DNA from: Trissonchulus latispiculum
Lineage: Eukaryota > Nematoda > Enoplea > Enoplida > Ironidae
Reading direction: 5' to 3'
NCBI GenBank assembly: GCA_030248195.1
Contig: JASAND010020284.1
Coordinates: 1-64,000 of the forward strand
DNA: 64,000 nucleotides
Positions 33,070 through 43,282 of the stretch are shown here, piece after piece. How positions within the stretch are numbered: position 1 is the stretch's first letter; each line of letters opens with the position of its first letter. The position numbers and the translations under genes were made by a program. The notes beneath the pieces are model-generated. The model saw nothing but the letters and a program-made list of their open reading frames with translations, ran no database searches and was not told the origin of the DNA.

Positions 33070-35531
33070 AAAATTTGAAATTCCCGCCCGAGTACACCCA
33101 GGTACCAAAAGAGTAGGGAGCACCGACAGGAAACAACAGCAAAAATAAGAACAAAAACCCAACATTGTGAATATATATAAGTGACAAGAAAAATTATTAT
33201 GCATAGAGGTATTAAACAAAGGCAGTATAAACAAGAAATCAAAAAATTGTACATGGAATTAGCAGCCAAGATGGAATGAAGTAGCAAGAACAATGCCAAA
33301 CAAAATACTAGATTAGTAAAAACAAAAGAAAAAGGTAGTGTCATCAAGAAATTGTAGTATTCGAGGAAAAAGCAACGAAAATTTGGAAATAGAAAAAGAA
33401 GCATAAACCGTGTAACCCGATTTAGTAGAAAAACAGACAGAACAGAGATAGTGAAAAAAAAAAGTGACTATACCGACACCGACAGATACAACGGATATAC
33501 CGAGGTGGCGAGCGCCCTGACGAAAGAAGAAATGAAAATGTCATCAATTAAACCCCAATTTTGAAATTTAATCCCTACGGCTCCCTCCCAACAATCACAA
33601 CCAAGAAACTAGAACCCGAAAAGATACCAATCACCTAGACATTGATTAAACAACAATACAAAAATCACACAGAAATAGGGGCGGGGGGAGAGCGTCACGG
33701 GTGTGCAGAGACAGGGACACTGGCGGTTTTCTCCCCAGCACCGCAAACTGTTGCTATTCCATTCATAGAATCCTTCAACCAAAAGTTCATATGGCCGGAT
33801 CCTACCACGGCTGACCGTAGCAGGCCTCGTGAGGCCTCCTGACCCTCGCCACCAAGTCCAACCCAAACCAAACCGAGCCACCAGGCACCCGGGACCAGGA
33901 CTGAGCACAAGGCAAACGGCCAAACAGGCCGTAGAAGCAGCAGCCCGGCACCCCAACGGCGGTAGGAGGACCACAGACACTAAGGCCCCAATCCCAGAAC
34001 CAAAAAGCAGGCTCCAGGAGGTAGAGACCCGCCAAGGCCCCAAAGGCCCTGACAACGCAGAGACCCAACCAGGCCACACAACCAAGATGGCAGGCACAGG
34101 CAACAAGGCCTGCCAACAAAGTCCAGCAAAGGCCAGGAAGACCCACCAAACCTGGCGCCGACGAAGATGACAGCCAACTACAGAGGCAAAAAACCCCGCA
34201 AGCCAGCACGGCAACCAAACCACTGGAAGCGGAACGCTTCACAAAGTCACTAGGGCAGCCAGGCAAGCCAACAACACCAGGCGCCCAACCAGATGACAGT
34301 CGCACAAAGCACAGTGCGCCCCAAAAAGTCCAAAAAGACCGGCCAAGCAGACCGAACCAACCAATGTCGGCCAACCGACCGACCAACCACAGCCAAAACC
34401 TGGCCACCGAAGAGTCCAGAGGCCTGCTACGACGGAGGACCAGTAGAATCCAGCCCCAGCAGCCACCGTCCAGACGTCATGGCAGTAGAGCACTGCGCCA
34501 GACCTTCGCACCAAGCAATGGGCGGTAAAATCCACTCCTGATCCATCCAGCACAAATCCTGGGGGGCACACCCGGCACTGAGGATGGGGGGTCGGCACCG
34601 GCACAGCACAGAAAAAGTTACAGGATTAACTAAAACACACAAAAACAAAAATTAAGGCAATCATATAAAGCACAGAAGAATCATGATTAATAAATGGCAA
34701 AATTAAACAAAACAAAATACTGACGATACATAGTTACAGCCCCACCTATGACTTTAGTAGCTCCAGAACCAATGGGAGAATCGCAGCCCCGGTATGCGGA
34801 GGAGAAACCCCATAGGCCTGTGCTTATCAAAGAGAATCTCAAAGGCAAACTAAACGAAACGGAATCAAAAAGGTAAAAAGAATGTTAAGGAGCGTGCGGC
34901 CCACCTCACCCGGTATGCGGAGACCGGAGCGGCCCGCAACTTAACACTCCAAAAGCGAGTGTGAAAAAAATGTAGGAGCACCAAAAGTTAAAAGTTGTAA
35001 AAAGGTTAAAAAGAAAAATCCAATCTGCTGTGTGGAATTTAGAAAATCAATGAAAATCAGAAATTAAAGTTTATTCCAAGAAGGATGTAGAAATTCAAGC
35101 GAAATATATTCAGAAAAGCGACTTTAAAGTAGTAAGGAGAAAGATCTATACGTACTAAAATCAAGGAAAAGGAAGAAAAAGTTTGAAATCGTTTACAAAA
35201 CTCAAAGAATCCAAGGAATAAAATACTCAGATGAACAAAAGTTTATGAATTAAATCGTAAAAACAGTGAAAAGCACGAAAGTTATCAAGAAAATCATCTA
35301 AAAGAGTCAAAAATAGCACGACATGCGTCAAAAATCAAGTAGAATGACCCACACAGCAGATAAAAGTTAAATGTAAAAATAGTAAAAAGAAAAGAAAACG
35401 AGAGAACCCCCCACCCCCCATGATAAAACAGTAAAGATGAAAGAAAAAGATAAAAAGACTTTTAAGCACCAGTTTTTAGCACCAACCTGTAAATAAAGGG
35501 GCAAGAATATACACAAAAACTGCATGAGAAC
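33070..35531. other. Non-coding interior of the long-TIR element
   Basis: Apart from the 88-bp repeat this stretch holds no credible gene. At 33670-34600 the + strand is C/A-rich, so the opposite strand reads as Trp/Gly/Leu-rich frames with no family resemblance. At 34700-35500 it is A/G-rich. Two GGTATGCGGAG phrases occur near 34793 and 34910. In the sense of the NADAR frame this is the 3' side. Confidence 0.5.
33569..33656 (+). repeat. 88-bp internal direct repeat, copy 1
   Basis: Identical by eye to 38177-38264 and in the same orientation, which places one copy on each side of the element's interior. It is independent of the inverted arms. Confidence 0.9.
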
Positions 35532-38174
35532 TTAGGGCGGGACGATCTTTCCGATCGCCGCCCGGTGGGCCCGCTGCCTGTCATTCCAAAGTTGTTCCAT
35601 TTCGCGATTTAAATTTGGAAACAGTTCAGCGCGCAAAATCATCATAACTTTTCCCAACCAGTTGCGGTTTTTCTCCTTATGCACACGAATAATTTCACTA
35701 GTAATTTGGTTAGGAGACAAATTATCAATCTGCTTTTTATTCAAACCAATTCCCCAATACGGGTCACTGGTAGCTTCAACCAGCAGTCGGCAGCCCGAAT
35801 CGCGCAAAAAGTCAACAAACTCTGGGCAAGATTTAGCCTTAGCACGCAGGACTTCAAGCATCACAAACGCGCGTACATGCATATCTTTGCCTTGCCACAA
35901 TTTGCGAATCACAGAATCAGGTGGCAGCCAACCCATAATTTGTTCAGCGGCAAATTTGCAATAGAACGGATTCAAATACTCCGCACAAGCCTCAGCAGGG
36001 GCATGCCAACAAGCAAAAAAGAAAAGTTTGCGAAATTGGTACGCTTGTTCAGCCGTTTGAAAATAGTACCCCCACAATTCAACCCACCCATTTGCACCCG
36101 GGACCTTTTTCGGTTCAAGACGAAACATATTAGACGCCGGGTCAAAAGCACCTTGAAAGCGAGCAATCGGATGAAAGTAGGGAAAATTAGAAGCGCGCAT
36201 CAAAACATGACCCAAACATTCATCAGTGACCTCCTTTGCCACCTTAATCATTGTTTTGGATCTTTGAGCCCATACCCGAATCAAATCTGCCGACTGCTGG
36301 AAACGCGAAAGAGACGGATAAATATTCACAAACGGAAAAAATCGCGAAATTAAATCAGCGAGCGCAGCAACTTTATAAGGCGCAAAACCAACAACTTGGA
36401 ATGATTCAAAAAGAACTTCGTCATTCTGCAAAATAGCTGGAAATTTGATAGAAAGTTTCCAATATTCCGGTTCTTCCAACTGAATGCGGTAAGAAGGATG
36501 AGAAACCGGTTCCAATTTATCCCATGTGATGACAGGGCTTGCATCAGAAAAGAGAGTGTTAATAACCCCAAAATAATTTTCCATCGCAAAATCAGTCAAT
36601 GCGAATGGAGCATGTTTCAAATTTCGAAAATAATTTTCCCAATACCGAAAAGAACTAGTAAAATAGGGATTCAAAAGCGAGGGATCCGATTCTGCAGCGA
36701 AATCGGGCAAAGTCACAACCTGCCATTCAAATTCCGAATAAACCCGCAATGGGACTGCCCGTCGATCATTTAGAATAGCTGACCACACAGCCTGATGATA
36801 ATGTGGGTCAATTTCCTGCGGACCCTCGTACTTAGGGGCCCCTATAAGGGCACCATCATCAGTAGTGAGAGCAATCGATGGAGGCTTCATAGACCTGATT
36901 TCGCGGTCCAAAGTAAACCCACTGCGGTGCGTAACATGCGGTGGTGGGTCAGCATAAAAACGAGGGACCGCTTTTTCAACCAGATAGCGTGCAGAATATT
37001 TATACAAAACTTGCTTCGCATTTGCAGGATGGTCCCAAGGGGCCGCCACACATTCAAACTGTTCGCTCAAACTCGCAAAAGAGAGAAAATGTGACTCAGG
37101 CCACTGAATAGTAGGAGACGAGGGCAAAGTTGCCGAGTCCCTCAGTGAAAAAGTCTGTGACGGAATGTCTAAATTCAGTGAAGACAAATGTTCATCTTTA
37201 TGCTGTGGAAAATCGCGTTTAGCATACTTAGGATCAGTTGAAAGAGGTTGTGAGGCTTCCTGAGCCTCCGCAGCTGCAGAAGTCCCAGGTTGTCCAGATG
37301 TGGACGAAGCCTCGTCCGAGCTAAAACGCACCGTAGCACGTGAAGCCGGGACTGAAGAAGAACGAGAGGGGCGATTTGTGCCCGGAGTAGGAGCAAACAT
37401 AGGATCGGGAGTCAATCCCAAACCTGCAGATGGAGTGCCGGCAGGCGGGACACCCCCTTGCTCCGGAAAAGTAGAACCTGGAAAAATAATTTGCAAAATT
37501 TGAGTCAAAGAAAAATCAGAACGAGACATCAAAACATAAACAACCTCGATAGCATCCCACGGAGCTGGATGACCAATCCAGACTGACAAAAGTTCCTTAG
37601 AAAAACCCAAGGAAGCAAGCAGCGCGAATTGGACATCAGTAGAAATTTGAGGCATGCGGTGCCAAAATGCATCAGAAAATGAAGTTCTAGCTGCAACAGG
37701 TAATGAGCCCAACCCAGGCGTGCGAAAATTTAGATGTGGCATGAACCACTCTACTTGTGACTGATCCGCCTGTTGTAAACTCGGCTGATTTTGCACATTC
37801 CAGATAGGGACTGTAGGGGTAGGGGAGGGAGAGGTAGGAGCGGAGTGGGAAACGGGACGGGGAAGAGACATACGTAAAGGACAACTCATGCGCGGCTGAA
37901 AAGCAGGTGTGGACGTCGGCTGATGACGTAAAAATTGAAAAGACTCACTGAAAGTAGGGGGGCGCATCACCCCAGTTTGAAGAGAAACCGACGCCGAAGA
38001 AGTAGAAACAGGCAAATTTAAACGTGGCGGAGCCGGCCAAGCTCCAAGTGGAGCCGGAACCGGCTGCGGCGATGGCTCAACGGCCATTTGCCCCGCCAAA
38101 GAAAGAGAATCAGCCACCAAATTTGCAGGAACTAAAACTGAAGTGTACCGCTGGGGCCCTTGTTCGGTCTGCAC
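35532..38174 (-). CDS. 880-codon protein with C-terminal NADAR domain
   Basis: The frame is open from 38216 (upstream TAG at 38217-38219) to its stop at 35532. The first in-frame ATG is about residue 30, so the start is probably near 38087 unless translation begins at GTG or after splicing. Residues 1-320 are Pro/Ser-rich. Residues about 330-650 form an unrecognised globular region. Residues about 660-851 are a NADAR domain: ASNFPYF, then TAEQAYQFRK, a Trp helix, LLVEATSDPYWGIGL and NWLGKVMMILRAEL match the family order. The predicted catalytic glutamate (LVEAT) and W-G-x-G are kept, so it may be active. NADAR enzymes are linked to NAD/ADP-ribose or N-glycoside chemistry; the target here is unknown. 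No DNA-binding or recombinase domain is recognised. Confidence 0.85.
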   Translation of the reverse strand: MQTEQGPQRYTSVLVPANLVADSLSLAGQMAVEPSPQPVPAPLGAWPAPPRLNLPVSTSSASVSLQTGVMRPPTFSESFQFLRHQPTSTPAFQPRMSCPLRMSLPRPVSHSAPTSPSPTPTVPIWNVQNQPSLQQADQSQVEWFMPHLNFRTPGLGSLPVAARTSFSDAFWHRMPQISTDVQFALLASLGFSKELLSVWIGHPAPWDAIEVVYVLMSRSDFSLTQILQIIFPGSTFPEQGGVPPAGTPSAGLGLTPDPMFAPTPGTNRPSRSSSVPASRATVRFSSDEASSTSGQPGTSAAAEAQEASQPLSTDPKYAKRDFPQHKDEHLSSLNLDIPSQTFSLRDSATLPSSPTIQWPESHFLSFASLSEQFECVAAPWDHPANAKQVLYKYSARYLVEKAVPRFYADPPPHVTHRSGFTLDREIRSMKPPSIALTTDDGALIGAPKYEGPQEIDPHYHQAVWSAILNDRRAVPLRVYSEFEWQVVTLPDFAAESDPSLLNPYFTSSFRYWENYFRNLKHAPFALTDFAMENYFGVINTLFSDASPVITWDKLEPVSHPSYRIQLEEPEYWKLSIKFPAILQNDEVLFESFQVVGFAPYKVAALADLISRFFPFVNIYPSLSRFQQSADLIRVWAQRSKTMIKVAKEVTDECLGHVLMRASNFPYFHPIARFQGAFDPASNMFRLEPKKVPGANGWVELWGYYFQTAEQAYQFRKLFFFACWHAPAEACAEYLNPFYCKFAAEQIMGWLPPDSVIRKLWQGKDMHVRAFVMLEVLRAKAKSCPEFVDFLRDSGCRLLVEATSDPYWGIGLNKKQIDNLSPNQITSEIIRVHKEKNRNWLGKVMMILRAELFPNLNREMEQLWNDRQRAHRAAIGKIVPP

Positions 38175-38176
38175 TG

Positions 38177-38264
38177 TAATCCCTACGGCTCCCTCCCAAC
38201 AATCACAACCAAGAAACTAGAACCCGAAAAGATACCAATCACCTAGACATTGATTAAACAACAA
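38177..38264 (+). repeat. 88-bp internal direct repeat, copy 2
   Basis: Second copy. It lies between the right TIR and the first codons of the NADAR frame, so it would form the 5' leader of the minus-strand transcript. Confidence 0.9.
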
Positions 38265-38265
38265 A

Positions 38266-39109
38266 ACGTAGGTTATTTTGAAGTAGGTAAGTAAGTTTTT
38301 GCGGTAGTTTTGTCAAAAATGTCTCGATTGAGTTACGAGTAGTTTTACCGTCGGCCGGTTAGCATGTTAGAAAAGTTGTGTGCTCAACCGTGGTATGGTG
38401 TATGTTCACCGCAGTCGTTTCTTTTTATCTTTACGTAATTTTCACAAAAGTTTTATCTTTACTAGTACCTAAGGTACCTGTGAGTAATATTCTTTTTATC
38501 AAGTCGTCTAACTTAGTGGACCCGTCCGAGGCCGCCCGGGGCCAAAAGAGGGGGTATTATGTGAAGTTAGCACCGACAGGAAAGATATAAATTATGCTTG
38601 AGATTCTAAGCCTAAGTGAAAATAACATTTCATTTGTTGAACGCTCAAACATTTCACATCACTCTTGTCTAAATTCGTAGGTTCGATAGCTAATAGTTGT
38701 ATTCTTCCATGTTGGGTTGTTTAGAAGTAGTGTGGATATAAGTCTTGTTGAGAACGGTTGGGTCGCAATCTTTTGGGTTTGAACTTTGGGGGTTAGTCGA
38801 ATTGGTCGTTGGTCAAGTTTCTTGCCTTGTCGCTCTGCCGGCTTCTGCCGGGCGTTTTGGTGTTGTAACAGTATTTTCGTCAAAGTCATATTTTGGTTGA
38901 AATTTATGTTTGTTCTAATCTCGTCGTCAAGTTTTTGTCTAAATTTAAATAAACCGTTGTAATCTATTTTGTCGTTCTCAGTCGGTCAGGTCCGGACAAT
39001 TCTCCAACATCACACACCACTGTTGTTACCTGTAGTTTAGTCTTATCCTAGAGAATAAAGTCAGACAACAGCAACGTTTTTACTAAGTTTAGTATAGTCA
39101 AACTTCACA
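38266..39109 (-). repeat. Right 844-bp terminal inverted repeat
   Basis: Partner of 32226-33069. The 88-bp direct-repeat copy ends one base inside this arm's inner edge, and the NADAR frame begins just beyond it. Confidence 0.95.
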
Positions 39110-39305
39110 CTTCCATGAAAACCATGCCGGATCAGGGTCGGGTGGCAAGGTCCTACAACCTTCAAGGGTCATTCCTAAAATTCCATCTTTTGCGCTCCGC
39201 GCGGAGTCTATATTAATTCAGCACGTGCCAGTCTTGCTACCCTGCGGAGACGGTGTAGGCCGGAATGATTCGGATCAACCCGCGGCACTGTATTCTCTTA
39301 CAAAT
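39110..39305 (-). repeat. Possible 3' LTR fragment of the Gypsy element
   Basis: On the minus strand a purine tract (GGAGGGGGGGGGG) at about 39306-39318 is followed by TGTAAGAGAATACAG, as a PPT and LTR start would be. The fragment stops where the long-TIR element begins. No second LTR was seen, so this is tentative. Confidence 0.35.
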
Positions 39306-39341
39306 TCCCCCCCCCCTCCTAAAATTCACTCTTTCCTAAAT

Positions 39342-39526
39342 AACACCTGGCAAAAGAGAATACACGACACAAGGAACCTTGTTGTCTATATGTACATGAA
39401 ATAGTTTTTAGCCTCACAGGCTATTGACAAGTGGTACTCTGAGGTGAAGTATTACCGATGGTCAAAAGAGAATACGCGACACAAGGAACCTTGTTGTCTA
39501 TATGCACCTGAAATAGTTTTTAGATT
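39342..39526 (+). repeat. Direct duplication of ~62 bp
   Basis: CAAAAGAGAATACACGACAC…AAATAGTTTTTAG at about 39350-39410 is repeated with few changes at about 39463-39524, interrupting the Gypsy integrase remnant. Confidence 0.75.
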
Positions 39527-39529
39527 CGG

Positions 39530-41600
39530 TACACCGTTGCACGTAATCTGTGACATCCTTGTACAGTGTCGGCCACCAGAAGGTCCGGGAGATGCCATGA
39601 ATGGTTTTATCTCTCCCTCCATGGGCAGCTGCCTTCACGTCGTGGTAATCGCGGATCACCCGTAGCCTCCAATTGGGAGGTACACAGAGTAGATTGTTAC
39701 CTGTAGGATCGTTACATAGAAGTTCTGCTTCGGGACCTAGAGCATGCAGGTGGGCCGAAGCCTTGACTTCTGCCGCATAATTCAGGTCCTCACCCTCAAG
39801 TCGATGGTCCTTCAGAAAGTGGATTAGGGCTTTAGCATAAGGAGGGTACCGTGCTTGTTAAATAATCATCTGTGGGCTGGCCTCGGCGGGGCCTCCGCTG
39901 GGGACGTCAACAACCTGGCATACCTCACCTTCTGGGGTAGCTTCATCGTCATTGGGAAGTAAAACCTTCCTTGCCCATTCAGGGTCCTCGTATTTCTTAC
40001 CCGTGAGGGGACTAACAGGATAGCGGCTTAAGACATCAGCGTTGGCGTTGCTTGCCCCCTTGCAGTATACAATTGTAAGATTATACCCGCCCAGTCTTGC
40101 CGCATAGTTGACTAACCTCTTATTGGTTTGTCGCTTGGTCATCAGTGCACACAAGGGTTTATGGTCCGTATACACCGTAAAATGTCTAGGACCGTCCAGA
40201 TACTCGTCAAAGTAGTTCACTCCCCAGTAGATGCCCAAGGCTTCCCTTTCTATGACCGCGTAACGGCATTCCGCCTCCAGAAGAGTCCGACTGGCATAAG
40301 CAATCGGATGCTCATCACCGTCCTGGATCTGTGACAAGACCGCACCTATTCCATAACCACTCGCGTCCGTAGCCAGAATAAATTCCAGCTCGAAGTTGGG
40401 GTGCCTCAAAATGGGCGCTGTACACAGTAGTTGTTTCAATTGGGCAAGTGACTCCATTTGCTCTGGACCCCATTCAAATGCTGCCCCCTTGCGGCGGAGC
40501 TTGTTGATGGGTTTGGCCAGTTTGGCGAAGTCGGGAATGAACCGAGAGTAATAGTTGAGCTTACTCATTATGGATTGGACATCCTTTACCGTCTTTGGGT
40601 CAGGTAGTTCGGCCACTGGTCTTACCTTCTCATCATTGGTCGCTATCCCCTTCGAGTTGATGACACATCCCAAGTAGATGAGTTCAGTCCGTACGAAGTG
40701 GCATTTCTTGGGGCTGATTTTCAGTCCCGCCCGCATAAGTCGTTTGAATACCTCTCGTAGAATGGCCACATGCTCCTCGAAGGTCTTAGTGAAAATCAGT
40801 ATGTCGTCGTTATACACCATGACATTGGCTTCCAAACCTCGAAGCTCGAATGTCATAATGGCCTGGAATTTACCTGAACCTGAATTGATACCGAAGGGTA
40901 CCCGTGTAAATTCAAACTGGCCCAAAGGCGTCGATATCGCAGAAATCGGGATGCTTTCCTCTTCTAGGCCTATTTGCCAGAACCCCTTTACCAAACCAAT
41001 GCTTGTAAAATATCTCATACCTTCAAATGAAGATAACAAGGTATTGATTTTTGGAAGCGGGTGGCCACAGGTGAGGGCCACCAGATTCACCGGTCGATAG
41101 TCAATGACAAGTCGCATACCGCCCTCCATTTTTCCAGCATACAGTATGCAGGAAGCCCATGGTGAAGAAGATGGTCGAAGTATACCTGCGTTTAGCATGT
41201 CCTTCACGTCGATTTTCAGTTGTTCCAACTTGTGGTGAGACATTGGTCGAGGTTTGTGATATATGGGCTTAGCGCCACCAACGTCGATGCGGTGCTTGCC
41301 GCCATTGTATAAACCAATGTCGTATTTGGAGTGAGACAGAATGTCGGGGAATTCCATAAGTAGTCTTACAACCTGCATCTTTTGCTGAGTCGTCAGCGTA
41401 GCCTTGGTGATCCTATACTGCTCCAGTAGTTGAGTCCCCTCAGGTGTAGGTAGAGAAACATCTTTAGGCACTGGTAAATTGTAGTCAGTACGTAACCTAG
41501 GGGCTCGATCCTCCTTGTTGTCATACCCCGGTAGCTCGCGACTGGTGTACGAGTCATATGGGTTGGAGTCAATGGTATCATCCACAACAATAGAAAACAT
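39530..41600 (-). pseudogene. Ty3/Gypsy pol: RT-RNase H, integrase start, RT damaged
   Basis: The 580-codon frame (41600-39858) carries an RT with ILRPSSSPWAS, LVIDYRPVN and LPKIN. Motif A reads SIGLVKGFWQ (residues 200-209), where Gypsy elements have S/T-L-D-L; residue 202 is Gly, so the first catalytic aspartate is gone. Motif C is VYNDDIL (residues 262-268), with N in place of the usual V or I. RNase H follows with LATDASGYGIGAVLS and VYTDHKPL. Beyond its stop, 39660-39530 still shows the integrase H2C2 region (HDVKAAAHGGRDKTIHGISR, then WWPTLYKDV). The catalytic core is deleted. A short upstream frame (42010-41657) ends before this one and may be gag-pol linker. Confidence 0.9.
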
Positions 41601-41656
41601 AGGATAACCTGTATATGAAAGACTGGGTTCCTATACATTGTAGTTGGCTAGGGAAT

Positions 41657-42010
41657 TTACCCCAGCTCCTGGTCCCATAGGCGCAAGTCGTTTAAAGACT
41701 GGCCTACGTCTTGCCATCCGTCGTAGTCCATGGCGGACTGTTCTGGTTGGTGGACCAATGGTGGTTGAGCTTGCTCACGTACCTGCATTTCATAGAACGT
41801 TCGCCGTAGCTCCGAGGCCAAATGATCGGCCTTGTCATGAAGAGAGTCGGTGGTCTCGGTAGTAGCCGGTAGTAGTAGTAGTAGTATAGTGGCCAGTGGC
41901 AGAGGAGGGTCAGGGGCTCGTTGCCTCTGTGCCGCTCTCTTTTCCGCAGTCTTTTCAGCTAGCGTTTGCAAGCGAATAGTTCGTTCCTTACCACGCATTG
42001 CCTGGGGCAA
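41657..42010 (-). CDS. Linker-like frame upstream of the Gypsy pol
   Basis: 117 codons: a basic N-terminus, a Leu-rich stretch and an acidic Trp-containing end. It lies 54 bp upstream of the RT frame on the same strand. No family recognised; probably part of the same retroelement. Confidence 0.4.
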   Translation of the reverse strand: MPQAMRGKERTIRLQTLAEKTAEKRAAQRQRAPDPPLPLATILLLLLPATTETTDSLHDKADHLASELRRTFYEMQVREQAQPPLVHQPEQSAMDYDGWQDVGQSLNDLRLWDQELG

Positions 42011-42078
42011 GTCGGCCAGGTAAAACTGGGTTATTTTGTGCTATCTATAATTTCCTCCATTCACAAGTGTTTTTTCTT

Positions 42079-42256
42079 CAGATAAATAAGGACAGCGGTC
42101 TCGACAACGCCTTCCTGACGGTGAACAACTCCGCAAGGGCTGAATCGCCGGTCGAGTGGGATGACAACGAGAACGAAACCGCGACTGCCTACCCATCCGA
42201 GGGCGTTGGGGAAGATGGTGCTGATAAGAAAAGGGAGGATGATTCGGAATCAGTGT
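42079..42256 (+). CDS. Candidate acidic exon of an unidentified gene
   Basis: A good acceptor (tttttcttcag) precedes an open stretch of acidic, Ser/Asn-rich protein (NAFLTVNNSARAESP, VEWDDNENETATAYPSEG) ended by a GTAAGC donor. Codon use is unlike the flanks. A second possible piece (VYDDEKPAAEEEDFG) begins after a CAG at about 42495, and a third after ttcag at 42661. I do not recognise the protein. Confidence 0.45.
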
Positions 42257-43282
42257 AAGCTGGCATTTTTCAGGTTTTCTCGTAGGGGATATGAGACAAA
42301 AAAGAATTCCGCCAACACGAAAGGCTGCGCCGCCGACATCAAAGGTGCCGACAAGGAAAGATAAGGGGGTGGCAGACCTGTATGGGAGGTGGCAGACTAC
42401 TTTAGGGGACACACCCCCGCCTAACAGTAAAAATTGCCTTAGCGGTTGAAACTTTTCGTACAACACCCCATGCGAGCGTCGATTTCCGCGTACAGGTCTA
42501 TGACGACGAAAAACCAGCCGCCGAAGAAGAAGATTTCGGAATCAGTCATTCGGGTGCATCCCCCGCATGGTGCTGCCAACAAGGTTGCTTTGTTTTCCAC
42601 TTTTCGTTTTTGTCATTCTATTCCGCATGTGGAACTTTTTTGGTAATCAGATTGTGTTTCAGCCTGCTCGCAGTAGGAAGTTTTCGCTGAACGCTGAGCC
42701 CAACTACCGCCCGAATCGAAAAGAAGAGGGGGGTTATGTAGATCGTTGGCTACCGAACTGGCAAATTTATTCATACCGATGTTGAGAAATGGTGGTGACT
42801 GCGATGGAAAGGCAAAAACTGTCAGCTGGATGGTAAAAAAAGGGGAACAACACCCAACGGTCTTTAGTGAACGAGAAAAGGTAATTTTAGGAGGGGGACC
42901 GGACCCCAGTCGTTTACATAGACGGCAACAACAGCACTCAAAACTTGGGTCTCTCGAAAATGAGGGCGGCGGCCAGCACAAGCCTCACTATAGCAAAGTC
43001 TGGCGATCGTTACTCCTCTCGTTCAACTACTAGGTTCACCTTTTACCTAGGCCAGTGAGCAAAATATGATGGATTTGAATTTCATATGTGTGGAGCTATC
43101 AAGCATTATCTCAGGACGGGGAAGTGACGAGGGATACGGTAGTTTGAAAAAGTGTCATGAATTAAGAAGAAAAGTGACAGGTGTAATTTTAACGGCTACA
43201 TTTTTATGAATGATAAATGGGCTCAAAGGATTTATCGGCATTTACGCAGTTGGGTTAGTAGCAACATGAAATCTCAACTCAC

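Larger units (their letters stand above)
32226..39109 (-). mobile_element. 6.9-kb long-TIR element encoding a NADAR protein
   Basis: Bases 32226-33069 are the reverse complement of 38266-39109. Both arms are exactly 844 bp, and sampled stretches are identical, so no indels separate them. The termini read TGTGAAGTTTGAC…GTCAAACTTCACA. Between the arms lie one long minus-strand frame (35532-38174), an 88-bp direct repeat (33569-33656 and 38177-38264), a strongly CA-skewed tract (about 33670-34600) and a purine-rich tract (34700-35500). No transposase, integrase, polymerase or RT motif is visible. I found no target duplication. Long TIRs recall Polinton or fold-back elements, but no Polinton gene is present, so this is either non-autonomous or uses an unknown enzyme. 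Confidence 0.88.

Noticed and set aside
33609..34407. Two long minus-strand frames rich in Trp, Gly and Leu inside the long-TIR element
   Set aside because: They arise from the CA-skewed composition of the + strand, overlap each other in different phases and match no family.
32226..39109. Polinton/Maverick
   Set aside because: Long arms fit, but no polymerase B, integrase, ATPase, protease or capsid gene is visible, and no 6-bp TSD was found.
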